DNA of 52,002 bases. Source: Calditrichaceae bacterium (lineage in GTDB: Bacteria > Calditrichota > Calditrichia > Calditrichales > Calditrichaceae). The translations under genes and the position numbers were made by a program. Position 1 is the first letter of the stretch, and each line of letters begins with the position of its first letter. A model generated the notes under the pieces. It was not told the origin of the DNA. It saw only the letters and a program-made list of their open reading frames with translations, and searched no databases. Positions 1 to 9,578 of this stretch are shown here, piece after piece. The DNA lies in contig JAFGKZ010000017.1 of the NCBI GenBank assembly GCA_016928315.1, positions 1 through 52,002 of the forward strand, written 5' to 3'.

Positions 1-117
1 AAATTCAATTAATATCATTTTAATATATTTTTACAGCGATAGATATTATCTAAAACATTTCTTTATAATAAAAATCCTTATTGATATTATCCGACTATTT
101 TATATTTATTTATATGA

Positions 118-141
118 AACAATTATAAGTTTATAATTGTT
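118..141. promoter_or_regulatory. Palindrome upstream of the DUF4159 gene
   Basis: Arms AACAATTATAA (118-128) and TTATAATTGTT (131-141) are perfect inverted copies separated by two bases. The spacer is too short for a good RNA hairpin, so a dimeric regulator site is more likely than a terminator. It lies about 60 bases before the start at 201. The remaining bases of 1-200 are AT-rich with no gene visible. Confidence 0.4.
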
Positions 142-200
142 ATCAGGGATAAATTCATTTGTTATTTGCAATGGATTCATTTAATTTTTAAGGGGTTTTT

Positions 201-845
201 ATGACACGATTTCTAATTTTAATTTTACTTTTATTGTATCCTATCCGGGCTCAGGATATAAAGCCTGTTCGTATTCATTACAATGGCGGCGGCGATTGGT
301 ATGGCAATAAAACAACATGGATTAATATTCTGGATCGGGTTCATTCTGAAACAGGATTAAATGTATCCAAACAGGAAGCCGCTTGCAGAATTTCCGACGT
401 TGAATTCAATCAATACCCAATCGCTTATATAGCAGGGCATGGCAATATTTCTTTTGATGAAGATGAAATCATTAAACTTCGATCCTATTTGATCCATGGT
501 GGATTTTTGATTGCCGATGATGATTACGGCATGAATTTATCATTTCGCCGGGAAATGAAAAAAGTGTTTCCGGAACTTAATTTTGTCGAATTACCCTTCT
601 CACATCTCATTTATCATATTCATTACCATTTTGATCAGGGGCTTCCTAAAATTCATGAACATGACGGCGGACCCCCAAAAGGCTATGGATTAATCTATGA
701 AGGACGGTTGGTTTGTTTCTATAGTTTTAATACAGATCTGAGTGATGGCTGCGAGAATCAGGAAATACACAACGATCCGCCTGAGAAACACGAGCAAGCA
801 TTAAGAATGATGGTAAATATTGTTTTATACGCTTTAATTAATTAA
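201..845 (+). CDS. DUF4159-family exported protein
   Basis: A 214-residue protein with an N-terminal hydrophobic signal sequence (about residues 1-17, ending P-I-R-A-Q). The body has the DUF4159 look: an early NGGGDWYGN segment, a YIAGHGN segment, then LRSYLIHGGFLIADDD. The fold is thought to resemble a glutamine-amidotransferase/flavodoxin-like alpha/beta domain; no enzymatic activity is established. The SD AAGGGG lies just before the ATG. The next gene begins 3 bases after the stop, so the two are co-translated. In FCB bacteria DUF4159 genes usually sit with MoxR ATPase, DUF58 and BatA-like genes, which here would have to lie upstream of the window. The family call is fairly sure; the function is unknown. 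Confidence 0.75.
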   Translation: MTRFLILILLLLYPIRAQDIKPVRIHYNGGGDWYGNKTTWINILDRVHSETGLNVSKQEAACRISDVEFNQYPIAYIAGHGNISFDEDEIIKLRSYLIHGGFLIADDDYGMNLSFRREMKKVFPELNFVELPFSHLIYHIHYHFDQGLPKIHEHDGGPPKGYGLIYEGRLVCFYSFNTDLSDGCENQEIHNDPPEKHEQALRMMVNIVLYALIN

Positions 846-848
846 TCA

Positions 849-3800
849 ATGACTGATAAAGAAAATAAATTACTCATAAATATTTATCGTTTCGGACGGA
901 AACAGCGGTTATTTGAATTTGTAAAAGGATTCATTTTATTTGGTTGTATAGCCCTTATACTCTGGTTGAGCGTTTGTCTTGCAGATATATTCTTTTATTT
1001 TTCTACAATAACCCGCTGGGGATTGTGGTTTATTCATATTTTTATAATTAGTTTTCTGTTTATTACACTTATACTAAAACCGTTATTGAATATATCATCA
1101 CTTAAATTGCATTCTGATCTTACTGATATTTGTTCCATCATTAAAATCTACTTTCCGGAAACAAAAAACTCCCTTTTAAACGCTTATCATCTGATCATAA
1201 AAAAACAGAACAGTCAAATATCAGAGGGCTTGCGATCAGCGGCTGTAAAAAAATATCTTGACCAATTTGAAACGTATAATTTTTCCCAACGGCTTAAATT
1301 ATCAGAATATATCCCACCTTTAAGTTTTGTAATACCAATTATTATCAGCGCAATCATTTTATTGTCCTTTAAAGCGGACCGAATTATTCATTCATCATTA
1401 CGGTTATTAAATCCAACCAACGAATATATCCTAATTCCTGATTTTTCATTTAATATAATTCCGGGTGATGTAAAAGTTATTAAAGGAGAATCAATTGATT
1501 TTAAGGTAGGATACAGCGGACCTGCGATAAATAGTTGTGATTTGATCATTCTTCCGGAAGGCAATCAAGAATACCAACAGATTGATTTAAAAAAGACGGA
1601 TGGCTATTATAATGCTTCAATGACAAATCTCCAGAAACCATTCAAATATCAAATTCGGGCTCAATCGCCGGAAAATAAATCGCTTAAAAACAAGCTCGTC
1701 TCAAAATTTTATTATGTTGATATCATTACCCCGCCTATAACCAATAATATTGATATATCTATAACGCCGCCTATCTATGCCGGGCAGGATATACAATATC
1801 TTGCAAGAAATATTGGTGACATTACCGGATTAGCCGGCTCAAAAATCAGTTTTAAAGCCATCGTTAATAATGTTTTAGAATCTGCTAACTTAATATTTGC
1901 AGAGGGTAATGCGATAAATTGTCAAATTCAGGGGAAGCGAATTTCTACTGAATTTTATATTACAGAAAATTCGAATTATATAGTAGTATTGAAGGATACG
2001 GCCGGATATACAAATCAGAACCCTATTGAATACACCATTTCCATTCAACCTGATAATCCACCATTTGTGGAAATCATTGAACCCGGTGAAGATATTGAAA
2101 TACAACTTGACGCCACCCTGGCGATTCAGGCCGAAGTAATTGATGATTATGGCATAAATAAAACCTCTCTTCATTATAAATATATACGTAAATCGGAAAC
2201 TTTATCTGACAGTGGCTGGCATGTTATTGATCTCGCTCATCCATCAAATCTAAAACGGCTGATAATAAGTCACTTCTGGGATTTTAATAAACTACCTGTT
2301 GCCTTTGAAGATAGAATTGCCTACTTCATACAGGCTAAAGATAACAATAACATATCAGGACCCGGTATTGGTAAAAGTAAAACTTTCTATATTCGTTTCC
2401 CCTCTCTGGAAGAGATCTTTGATACCTTCGCAGAAAAGGAAAGTGAACAGATAGATAAAATGGATGAGGCCGCTAAACAATCTGAAGAATTAAAAAAAGA
2501 ACTGGAAAAGATAAATCGTGAGCTTAAAAGGGCCGAAGAGCTGGAATGGGAGCAAAAACAGCAAATTGAAAACGCATTGAATAAGCAGGAACAACTTCAG
2601 GAAAAAATTAAAGAAATTCAAAAGGACTTGGAAGATTTAATTAATAAAATGGCAAATAATGAATTAATCAGTCCGGAGTTATTAGAAAAGTACTCACAGC
2701 TGCAGGAACTCTTTCAAGAAATTGCCACACCGGAATTGTTGGATGCAATAAATAATTTGCAGCAATCTTTAGATAAGGCTGATCCTAAACAGGTTCAACA
2801 AGCCTTTGAAAATTTCAAATTGAATCAGGAAGAATTTCAGCAGAAAATTGAACGCACAATGGAATTACTAAAACAAGTTCAGTTAGAACAAAAAATGGAT
2901 CAGCTTGTACAGGAAGTTATCCGCCTGATGGAACAGCAGGAAAAAATTAGCAGCCGACTTCAGGATAAACAATCATTAAACAAAGAAGAAACAAATCAGC
3001 TGATTAATCAGCAAAAACAGCAGGAAAAATTATTAGAGAATTTGAAACAGAATTTAAACCATGTTTTAAATGAGCCTCGTTTATCCAATTTTAAGGAAAC
3101 ACACCAATTACTAAAATCTGTACAGCAAATGGCTGAATCAATGCAGAAACAAAATCAGATGCAGATGCTGCAACAAAATCTGGAGCAGGACAATCAGCAA
3201 ATGGCCGCAAATTTATCACAAAATCTGCAAAAACAGATAAGCCAAATGCAGGCATCTATATTAAAGGCGCAATCCAAAATGCTCAATCAAAATAAGGATG
3301 AGATAATGGAACAGATGTTAAGCGCTACGCAGAAATTGTTACAATTATCGTTTAATCAGGAACAAATTTTAAATGATACGCAAACAACCTCAGCGTTAAA
3401 TGAAGATTTTGCGGATATATCTGTAAAACAGGGACGTGAACAACAAAATTTTCAAAAATTGATTTCAGCATTAGTTGAACTTTCAAAGAAGACATTTTTC
3501 ATACAACCCGGAATGAGTAAATTGCTCGGAAAAAGCCAGATGAGTATGGCCAAAAGTATAGAGGAATTATCCGAGAGAAATAAAACGCAGGCCATGCAGC
3601 AGCAGGCACAGGCTTTGGAGGGACTTAACGAGAGCGTTATGCAGATGCAGCAATCCATGTCGCAGATGGCTCAGTCGCAATCAGCAACCGGATTTGAACA
3701 ATTTTTAGAACAACTTCAGCAAATGGCCGGCAGCCAGGGACAGCTTAATGAGCAAACATTAAATCTGTTTCAAACCCAGGGTAATCAAGGTTCTATGACT

Positions 3801-4253
3801 TTGCAGCAACAAGGTGAAATGCGGCGTATTGCCGGTGAACAGGCGGCTATCCAGGAAGCCCTTGAGAAAATGTCAAGTAAGATGGGATCCAGACAGGATA
3901 TTATGGGCCGCCTTGGTGAACTTGGCAGTAAAATGGATGAAGTAGTTCAGGATTTGTTAACGCAGAATGTCGACAGAAAAACTATTGAACGGCAAAGAGA
4001 AATACTTTCCCGAATGCTGGATGCGCAAAAATCTGTCCGGGAACGCGAATATTCAAAAAAACGTAAAGCGGAAACTGCAAAAAAATATATGGTTATTGAT
4101 CCGGGCTCCTTAAAACATTTATCGGACTTGGAAAAAAAGAAACTGCAGGATGCTTTAAAGAAATCATTAAACGAAGGATACCAATCGGATTATCAGAATT
4201 TGATTGAATTGTATTTTAAACAACTTATACAGCAGCAAAACGAAAAGAACTAA
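849..4253 (+). CDS. DUF4175-like membrane protein with long Gln-rich coiled coil
   Basis: An 1134-residue protein. Two membrane segments lie near residues 23-50 and 58-80, a third near 150-172. A large beta-rich extracytoplasmic region follows, with P-G-D-V-K-V-I-K-G-type strands, to about residue 520. From about 523 to the end the protein is almost entirely coiled coil, extremely rich in Gln, Glu, Met and Lys, including repeated QMQQSMSQMAQSQ-like stretches. This layout is that of the DUF4175 proteins found next to DUF4159 genes. It begins 3 bases after the preceding stop, so translational coupling is likely. Membrane anchoring plus a long coiled coil suggests a structural or scaffolding role in the envelope, but that is inference. 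No enzymatic motif is visible. Confidence 0.7.
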   Translation: MTDKENKLLINIYRFGRKQRLFEFVKGFILFGCIALILWLSVCLADIFFYFSTITRWGLWFIHIFIISFLFITLILKPLLNISSLKLHSDLTDICSIIKIYFPETKNSLLNAYHLIIKKQNSQISEGLRSAAVKKYLDQFETYNFSQRLKLSEYIPPLSFVIPIIISAIILLSFKADRIIHSSLRLLNPTNEYILIPDFSFNIIPGDVKVIKGESIDFKVGYSGPAINSCDLIILPEGNQEYQQIDLKKTDGYYNASMTNLQKPFKYQIRAQSPENKSLKNKLVSKFYYVDIITPPITNNIDISITPPIYAGQDIQYLARNIGDITGLAGSKISFKAIVNNVLESANLIFAEGNAINCQIQGKRISTEFYITENSNYIVVLKDTAGYTNQNPIEYTISIQPDNPPFVEIIEPGEDIEIQLDATLAIQAEVIDDYGINKTSLHYKYIRKSETLSDSGWHVIDLAHPSNLKRLIISHFWDFNKLPVAFEDRIAYFIQAKDNNNISGPGIGKSKTFYIRFPSLEEIFDTFAEKESEQIDKMDEAAKQSEELKKELEKINRELKRAEELEWEQKQQIENALNKQEQLQEKIKEIQKDLEDLINKMANNELISPELLEKYSQLQELFQEIATPELLDAINNLQQSLDKADPKQVQQAFENFKLNQEEFQQKIERTMELLKQVQLEQKMDQLVQEVIRLMEQQEKISSRLQDKQSLNKEETNQLINQQKQQEKLLENLKQNLNHVLNEPRLSNFKETHQLLKSVQQMAESMQKQNQMQMLQQNLEQDNQQMAANLSQNLQKQISQMQASILKAQSKMLNQNKDEIMEQMLSATQKLLQLSFNQEQILNDTQTTSALNEDFADISVKQGREQQNFQKLISALVELSKKTFFIQPGMSKLLGKSQMSMAKSIEELSERNKTQAMQQQAQALEGLNESVMQMQQSMSQMAQSQSATGFEQFLEQLQQMAGSQGQLNEQTLNLFQTQGNQGSMTLQQQGEMRRIAGEQAAIQEALEKMSSKMGSRQDIMGRLGELGSKMDEVVQDLLTQNVDRKTIERQREILSRMLDAQKSVREREYSKKRKAETAKKYMVIDPGSLKHLSDLEKKKLQDALKKSLNEGYQSDYQNLIELYFKQLIQQQNEKN

Positions 4254-4340
4254 AATAACTTTTCTAATATCTGCTATTTATTTAACTTAACGCACATCAG
4301 GGATTCGTTTCGCCGGTTAAAAAAAATTAATTACCAATAT

Positions 4341-7010
4341 ATGAATTATTTCTTAAAACCGATTACCGCCATAGTTTTTATTGTGTTTATTATCACTTCG
4401 TTTCCATTATATGGGGATGAGGTATATACAAAAGAGATCCTTATTGAGGGGGCTGAGGTCTTTGTAAAAAATAATCAGGATATTTCAGATCAACCAAAAA
4501 TCGCCTTAGTATTGAGCGGCGGCGGCGCCCGGGGTCTGGTTCACCTGGGTGCGATTGAAGTCCTCGAAAAAAATAACATCCGGATTGATTTGATTGTCGG
4601 AACCAGCATTGGCAGTGTAATTGGCGGCTTATATGCATCAGGTTATACTTGCAATGAAATTACGCAAATATTGAAATCTGTAAATTGGGACGATATATAC
4701 AGAGACAGCGCCCAGCGGACAACGCTGTTTCCCAGTCAGATCGATAAGCGGGACCGATATTTAATTTCCGTACGATTTAATGGTTTAAGTCCATATATCC
4801 CCTCATCTTTTACGCCGGGGCAAAAAATTCTTACTTTTTTATCCGAACAGCTATTAAAAGCACGGTACCAGGTCTATAACGATTTTGATGATCTTAAAAT
4901 ATCATTCCGCGCTGTTGCCACTGATCTCGTTTCCGGTAAACAGATCATCATGAAAAATGGTAATCTTGCCGAGGCAATCAATGCTTCGTTAGCCGTTCCT
5001 CTTCTCTTCTCCGCCATTGAAAAAGACAGTATGCTTTTAGTAGATGGAGGCTTATTATCAAATTTACCCGTGCAGGCCGCGCTGGATGAAGGCGCTCAGA
5101 AAACAATCGCTGTGGATGCCACTTCGCGATTGCGTGAAAAGGATGATGTACTGGTTCCATGGAAATTGGTTGATCAGGCCACAACAATTATGTCGGCAAA
5201 TTCTACAACTATAGACAAACAAAAAGCGGATGTGGTAATACAACCGGTTTTGGAAAAATTCCCCAGCGATCAGTTTGATGACATTGATCAGTTAATTGAA
5301 ATTGGCAAACAAGCTGCAGAAAAAGAGATAGAAAGAATTAAACAGGTTACGGGTAAAACGGTTAGTTTATCCGATTCTCTGTTCTATGTTGACAGCATAT
5401 CCATCAAAGTAAACAATCAACCAGTCCCGATTAATGATTTTCCTATTTGTGCAGAAATTGTAAATACTTATACAAATAGAAATTTTATCATTAATGCTAT
5501 GGATTCTATTTTGCAGGATGGTTATTATCAATCAATTTATACAAATATTAATCCCCGTGATACCGTCGTATCCATATCCTGTGATTTAACAGAATTTGCA
5601 TCGATTAATAATATCTTTATCATTGGTAATAATGTCATATCCGGCGAGCAGATTCGGGATAATTTATCAATTAAGCTGGATGATAAATTGAATTATATTA
5701 GACTACAGAACGATATTAAAAATATCATCACTTTGTACCGTCAAAATGGTTATTCTTTAGCTTCAATTAAGAATATTGAATGGAATGATCAGACAGGTAC
5801 ACTTTCCATCTATATTGATGAAGGCATTATCAATGAAATTGAAGTTGAGGGAAATGAAACTACAAAAAGATATGTGATCGACCGCGAATTTAAATACCAA
5901 TACAATAATGTGTTTAACTGGAAACCTATTCAGCAGTCGATACAAAATGTTTATGCTACAAATCTCTTCGAACGCGTGAATGTAGATGTGGTTAAAACCG
6001 ATTCATCCACTAATTTAGTGGTAAAAGTTCATGAAAAATCACCCATTGTGGCACGTCTTGGCGGTAAGTATGACAATGAGCGGCGGATGCAGGCTTATAT
6101 TGAGTTAAGTCACGAAAATATCTGGGGTACCAGTATGCAGGCTGACTTTTTAGCACGACTGGGTATGCGCGATGGTTATGTCGGATTAGGTATTATTGAG
6201 GATCGCATTTTTTTGAGTAATTATAATTTCGGCTTCAAAGTATATCATAACTGGCAAATTAATCCGGCTGGCAATCCTGCAGATCCTGTAGGGCATTATC
6301 GCGAAGAACGTACCGGTTTTCGGATACAGTTAGGCAGACAGCTTCGCAGACTCGGTCAATTGATTGCAGAATTCAGACAGGAAAATATTGAAGATGAAAC
6401 CTATGACGGGGATTTTGATATCAACCAGACAAATGAGATTCGTACGATACGGTTACAGGCATCTTCCGATAAACGTGATCGTCGTGATTTTCCCACCACT
6501 GGTATATACAATTACTGGGCATGGGAATCCGGCAATCGTTTGGTGCTGGAAACAGGTGAAACATATACAAAAGCGCTTATCAATCTCGAAGGGTATTATA
6601 CATTCAGATCATATCATACCTGGCATTTAAAACTATTCGTAGGTATTGGTGATCTCACCCTGCCCTTTTCCGAAAACTTTAGGTTGGGGGGGCTGCATAG
6701 CTTTTTCGGACTTATGGAAAATGAATACTACGGCCGGCAATTATTTTCTGCAAACGCTGAGTATCGTTATCGTCTGCCTTTTAAAATGGGAAATAATAAC
6801 CTATTGATAAATGACGCCTATCTTTTAATTCGCTATGATTTTGCAGGTATCTGGAATGAACCGGAATATTTATTTACTTCCGATGATTTCTTTTCTGCAT
6901 TAGGAGGCGCAATTGCATTTGATACCTTTTTAGGTCCGCTTTATCTTGGTTATGGCCGAACTACCCGGGGCACAGACGCCGCTTATATATCTATTGGCTT
7001 AGATTTTTAA
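4341..7010 (+). CDS. Patatin-like phospholipase fused to POTRA/Omp85 barrel
   Basis: An 889-residue protein with a signal peptide (about 1-25). The patatin domain has the oxyanion loop GGGARG (60-65), the nucleophile motif G-T-S-I-G with Ser89, and the D-G-G motif with catalytic Asp235. After about residue 345 come POTRA-like segments (for example EIEVEGNETTKRYVIDREF), then from about 570 a C-terminal beta barrel of the Omp85/BamA type ending in a terminal aromatic residue (GLDF). This is the architecture of type Vd autotransporters (PlpD, FplA): the lipase is carried to or through the outer membrane by its own barrel. A paralogue lies at 40804-42993. The 3' end overlaps the convergent mutY gene by 20 bases. 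Enzyme class is well supported; substrate is unknown. Confidence 0.85.
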   Translation: MNYFLKPITAIVFIVFIITSFPLYGDEVYTKEILIEGAEVFVKNNQDISDQPKIALVLSGGGARGLVHLGAIEVLEKNNIRIDLIVGTSIGSVIGGLYASGYTCNEITQILKSVNWDDIYRDSAQRTTLFPSQIDKRDRYLISVRFNGLSPYIPSSFTPGQKILTFLSEQLLKARYQVYNDFDDLKISFRAVATDLVSGKQIIMKNGNLAEAINASLAVPLLFSAIEKDSMLLVDGGLLSNLPVQAALDEGAQKTIAVDATSRLREKDDVLVPWKLVDQATTIMSANSTTIDKQKADVVIQPVLEKFPSDQFDDIDQLIEIGKQAAEKEIERIKQVTGKTVSLSDSLFYVDSISIKVNNQPVPINDFPICAEIVNTYTNRNFIINAMDSILQDGYYQSIYTNINPRDTVVSISCDLTEFASINNIFIIGNNVISGEQIRDNLSIKLDDKLNYIRLQNDIKNIITLYRQNGYSLASIKNIEWNDQTGTLSIYIDEGIINEIEVEGNETTKRYVIDREFKYQYNNVFNWKPIQQSIQNVYATNLFERVNVDVVKTDSSTNLVVKVHEKSPIVARLGGKYDNERRMQAYIELSHENIWGTSMQADFLARLGMRDGYVGLGIIEDRIFLSNYNFGFKVYHNWQINPAGNPADPVGHYREERTGFRIQLGRQLRRLGQLIAEFRQENIEDETYDGDFDINQTNEIRTIRLQASSDKRDRRDFPTTGIYNYWAWESGNRLVLETGETYTKALINLEGYYTFRSYHTWHLKLFVGIGDLTLPFSENFRLGGLHSFFGLMENEYYGRQLFSANAEYRYRLPFKMGNNNLLINDAYLLIRYDFAGIWNEPEYLFTSDDFFSALGGAIAFDTFLGPLYLGYGRTTRGTDAAYISIGLDF

Positions 7011-8085
7011 ACCATTCAATCAGCTTAAGATGGGCATTGTGTATTGGTAATTCATTTAACTCTTCAAATGTGCACCATTTACTAGCCCGGTAATTGTTAA
7101 GATACTTTATTTTTTTATTATTTGATTTTATTATCACCGGTTGGTAAGTCAAATCAATATGAGAATATTGATGACGAAAAACATCACCTTTTAAAGTTAC
7201 CTTTCCTTCTATTCCGTAAATTTTTTTCAACTCTGATTCCAGTAATTCATCCTTGATATCCTTTTTTTTCATCTCCAGTATTGGGAACTCCCAAAAAGAC
7301 GCCAACAATCCTGAAGCCGGTCTTTGAACAAATAAATACGCCTCTTTATTCACAATTATTAAGGCATGATGTGTTATTTTTCTTTTAGACGGCGCTGCTG
7401 ATTTAATCGGATATCGTAATTGTTCATTTTTTTTAAAGGCTTCACAAAAGGTTTGAACAGGACATTTAATACAATCAGGATTTTGTTTTTTGCAGATTAC
7501 AGCACCAAGTTCCATAATGGCTTCATTATAATTACCGGGATCAATATTAGAAAGTAATTGATCTGATATTTTCTGAATTGATTTCTGCGTTTTGTTGAGC
7601 CTGATATCATCCGGGACAGCGAACAACCTGGACATCACCCGATAGACATTTCCATCAACCACAGCATAAGGCAGGTTATATACAATAGACAAGATAGCTG
7701 ATGCAGAATATTTGCCAATTCCTGGTAACATTAAAGCCTGCTTTATATCGCGTGGAAATTTAGCCTGATAATCGGTCACGATAATTCGGGCTGTTTTTAA
7801 AAGATTACGGGCTCTGGAATAATAGCCCAGACCTGCCCAAAGAGATAGCACTTCCTGTTCGGTTGCTTTGCTTAATGCATGTATATTCGGATATCGCTTA
7901 ATGAATTTTACATAATATGGCAAAGCCTGATCCACCTGAGTCTGCTGCAGCATTATTTCAGAGAGAAAGACAGGATACCAGTGTGCTTGCTCCCGCCAAG
8001 GGAGACTGCGTTTATTTTTTTTAAACCAGTTTAAAAGGCTGTTTTGGAATTGAATTTTATCAATCGATTTTAGTTTCGGCATCAT
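6991..8085 (-). CDS. mutY: A/G-specific adenine glycosylase MutY
   Basis: A 364-residue base-excision repair glycosylase that removes adenine mispaired with 8-oxoguanine. Catalytic Glu43 lies in SEIMLQQTQ and Asp144 in VVDGNVYRV, 101 residues apart as in E. coli MutY. The helix-hairpin-helix LPGIGKYSA is at 120-128. The 4Fe-4S ligands C198, C205, C208 and C214 keep the C-x6-C-x2-C-x5-C spacing. The C-terminal part from about 230 is the NUDIX-like 8-oxoG recognition domain. The start lies 11 bases after the stop of the PhoH gene, indicating one operon. Two adjacent ATG codons make the start ambiguous by one codon. The end overlaps the convergent patatin gene. Confidence 0.95.
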   Translation of the reverse strand: MMPKLKSIDKIQFQNSLLNWFKKNKRSLPWREQAHWYPVFLSEIMLQQTQVDQALPYYVKFIKRYPNIHALSKATEQEVLSLWAGLGYYSRARNLLKTARIIVTDYQAKFPRDIKQALMLPGIGKYSASAILSIVYNLPYAVVDGNVYRVMSRLFAVPDDIRLNKTQKSIQKISDQLLSNIDPGNYNEAIMELGAVICKKQNPDCIKCPVQTFCEAFKKNEQLRYPIKSAAPSKRKITHHALIIVNKEAYLFVQRPASGLLASFWEFPILEMKKKDIKDELLESELKKIYGIEGKVTLKGDVFRHQYSHIDLTYQPVIIKSNNKKIKYLNNYRASKWCTFEELNELPIHNAHLKLIEWFKNLSQ

Positions 8086-8096
8086 TTTAGTTGATG

Positions 8097-9521
8097 CTAT
8101 TTTCTTGCCATTTGGATTGAATCTTCAAACCATTTTGAAGTATGGGATCGCACCATTTGTACTAAGCAGATTTGAGCAATAAATGGCGCAGAATTTTGCA
8201 GAGCATTTTCATACAAATTAATCAGTGCATTACTATATTTATCGAGGTATATACTATCAATCTGAGTGGGATCGCCCAATACGATAAGTTTCGCATCTTC
8301 ACCCAATCGGGTTCCCAGGGTCAGCATCTGGAATGGATTGGCATTCTGTGCTTCGTCAAAAATAACGAAAGAATTTGCCAGATCAGCGCCACGGATATCG
8401 GCCAGATTTAACATTTCAATAACGCCGGAATCTAAAAGCTTTTTATACCCTTCATCGGTATCGGAATCATTGGTAAATTGTCGCAGCTTTTCAACGAACG
8501 GCCGCATTTTGGGCAATAGTTTTCGCTTAACTGATCCGGGTAGAAAGCCAATATCTTCACCTAACCGGCTTTTTGTGATAACCGGTTTAATCAGTTTAAT
8601 CGAATCATATTTACGATCTTTAAAAACCTTCTCCAGTGCAGCGGCCATGGCAATATGGGTCTTGCCTGTTCCCGCTTTGCCGATAATAATCTGTATCTTA
8701 ATATCATCATCCAGGGCTTGTTGTATACATACAGACTGTTCAAAATTATGTGTGTACTTAGTGCCATCAAGAACCTTTGGCGGCATATCCAGCACTTTTG
8801 TGGAATGATAATCAAAATACCTCAGCTTGTCCTCTTTTCGTATACCCATACCGAAAAATTGACCAGCCGGATCGTATAAGGTTACCCCCTCATTCTCCTG
8901 CAGGTGCCATTTTTTTCGATAGGGTATCAACCAGTTAGCAGCCGTTTTAGATTTGAACAACTGGTTTATCTCTTCTTCATCCAAATGTATTTCTTTGACT
9001 GGCTGGAAGAAGCTGGCTAAGTATTCCTCGGAAATTTTATCATGCAGATAATCCTGGTTAGGAATGGCTAACGCGCTGGATTTGATCCGAAGATTGCGGT
9101 CTTTTGTTACAAGTTTAAAATGACGTTTGGGAAAAGCCTCTTTCATTCCCATAAGATGAGATAGAATTGCATTATCTTTATAACTTAAAGACAACTCACT
9201 GGGAAATTTATTTGACATATAACCATTGGTAAAAAAGAGCATTCCATTTTTGCCATTAGGAATTTGGATAGCGTGATAAGGGCTCTCCCGTTTATCAAGT
9301 AAATGTTCAAGCTTATGGCTGATCTCCCTGGCATTGTATCCAATTACAGGATCACTTTTCTTGCTGTCAATTTCATCTAAAACAAACAAAGGTATTAAAA
9401 CGATATGTTCATCAAAACGAAAGATGGAAGAGGGATCATGCAAGAGAACATTAGTATCAAGAACATAAGCCGTTCTTTTATCATCCTGGTTTAAAACGCT
9501 TAAATCAACAATCTCAACCAT
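8097..9521 (-). CDS. phoH: PIN domain-PhoH ATPase (PhoH2/YlaK type)
   Basis: A 474-residue fusion. The N-terminal PIN nuclease domain (about 15-160) has the acidic signature LDTNVLLHDP with Asp22, and later acidic residues near D141. The C-terminal PhoH P-loop ATPase has Walker A GKAGTGKT (281-288) and Walker B FVIFDEAQN (D389, E390). Proteins of this layout are described as RNA helicase/ribonucleases; the cellular role is not settled. An SD, AGAGGT, precedes the ATG with about 4 bases spacing. It lies between ychF and mutY on the same strand, in a repair and translation-associated group. Confidence 0.9.
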   Translation of the reverse strand: MVEIVDLSVLNQDDKRTAYVLDTNVLLHDPSSIFRFDEHIVLIPLFVLDEIDSKKSDPVIGYNAREISHKLEHLLDKRESPYHAIQIPNGKNGMLFFTNGYMSNKFPSELSLSYKDNAILSHLMGMKEAFPKRHFKLVTKDRNLRIKSSALAIPNQDYLHDKISEEYLASFFQPVKEIHLDEEEINQLFKSKTAANWLIPYRKKWHLQENEGVTLYDPAGQFFGMGIRKEDKLRYFDYHSTKVLDMPPKVLDGTKYTHNFEQSVCIQQALDDDIKIQIIIGKAGTGKTHIAMAAALEKVFKDRKYDSIKLIKPVITKSRLGEDIGFLPGSVKRKLLPKMRPFVEKLRQFTNDSDTDEGYKKLLDSGVIEMLNLADIRGADLANSFVIFDEAQNANPFQMLTLGTRLGEDAKLIVLGDPTQIDSIYLDKYSNALINLYENALQNSAPFIAQICLVQMVRSHTSKWFEDSIQMARK

Positions 9522-9578
9522 TTTTACCTCTAAATATTATTTTCCCCGTTTTAGATTTTATTGTCGTCATACTTAAGG

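Noticed and set aside
4341-7010. Patatin proteins as CBASS-type defence effectors (CapV)
   Set aside because: Both copies have a signal peptide and Omp85 barrel, unlike cytoplasmic effectors, and no cyclase gene is nearby.
8266-8808. A 180-codon frame on the + strand inside the PhoH gene
   Set aside because: It is antisense to a well-supported ATPase coding region, with no SD or family similarity.
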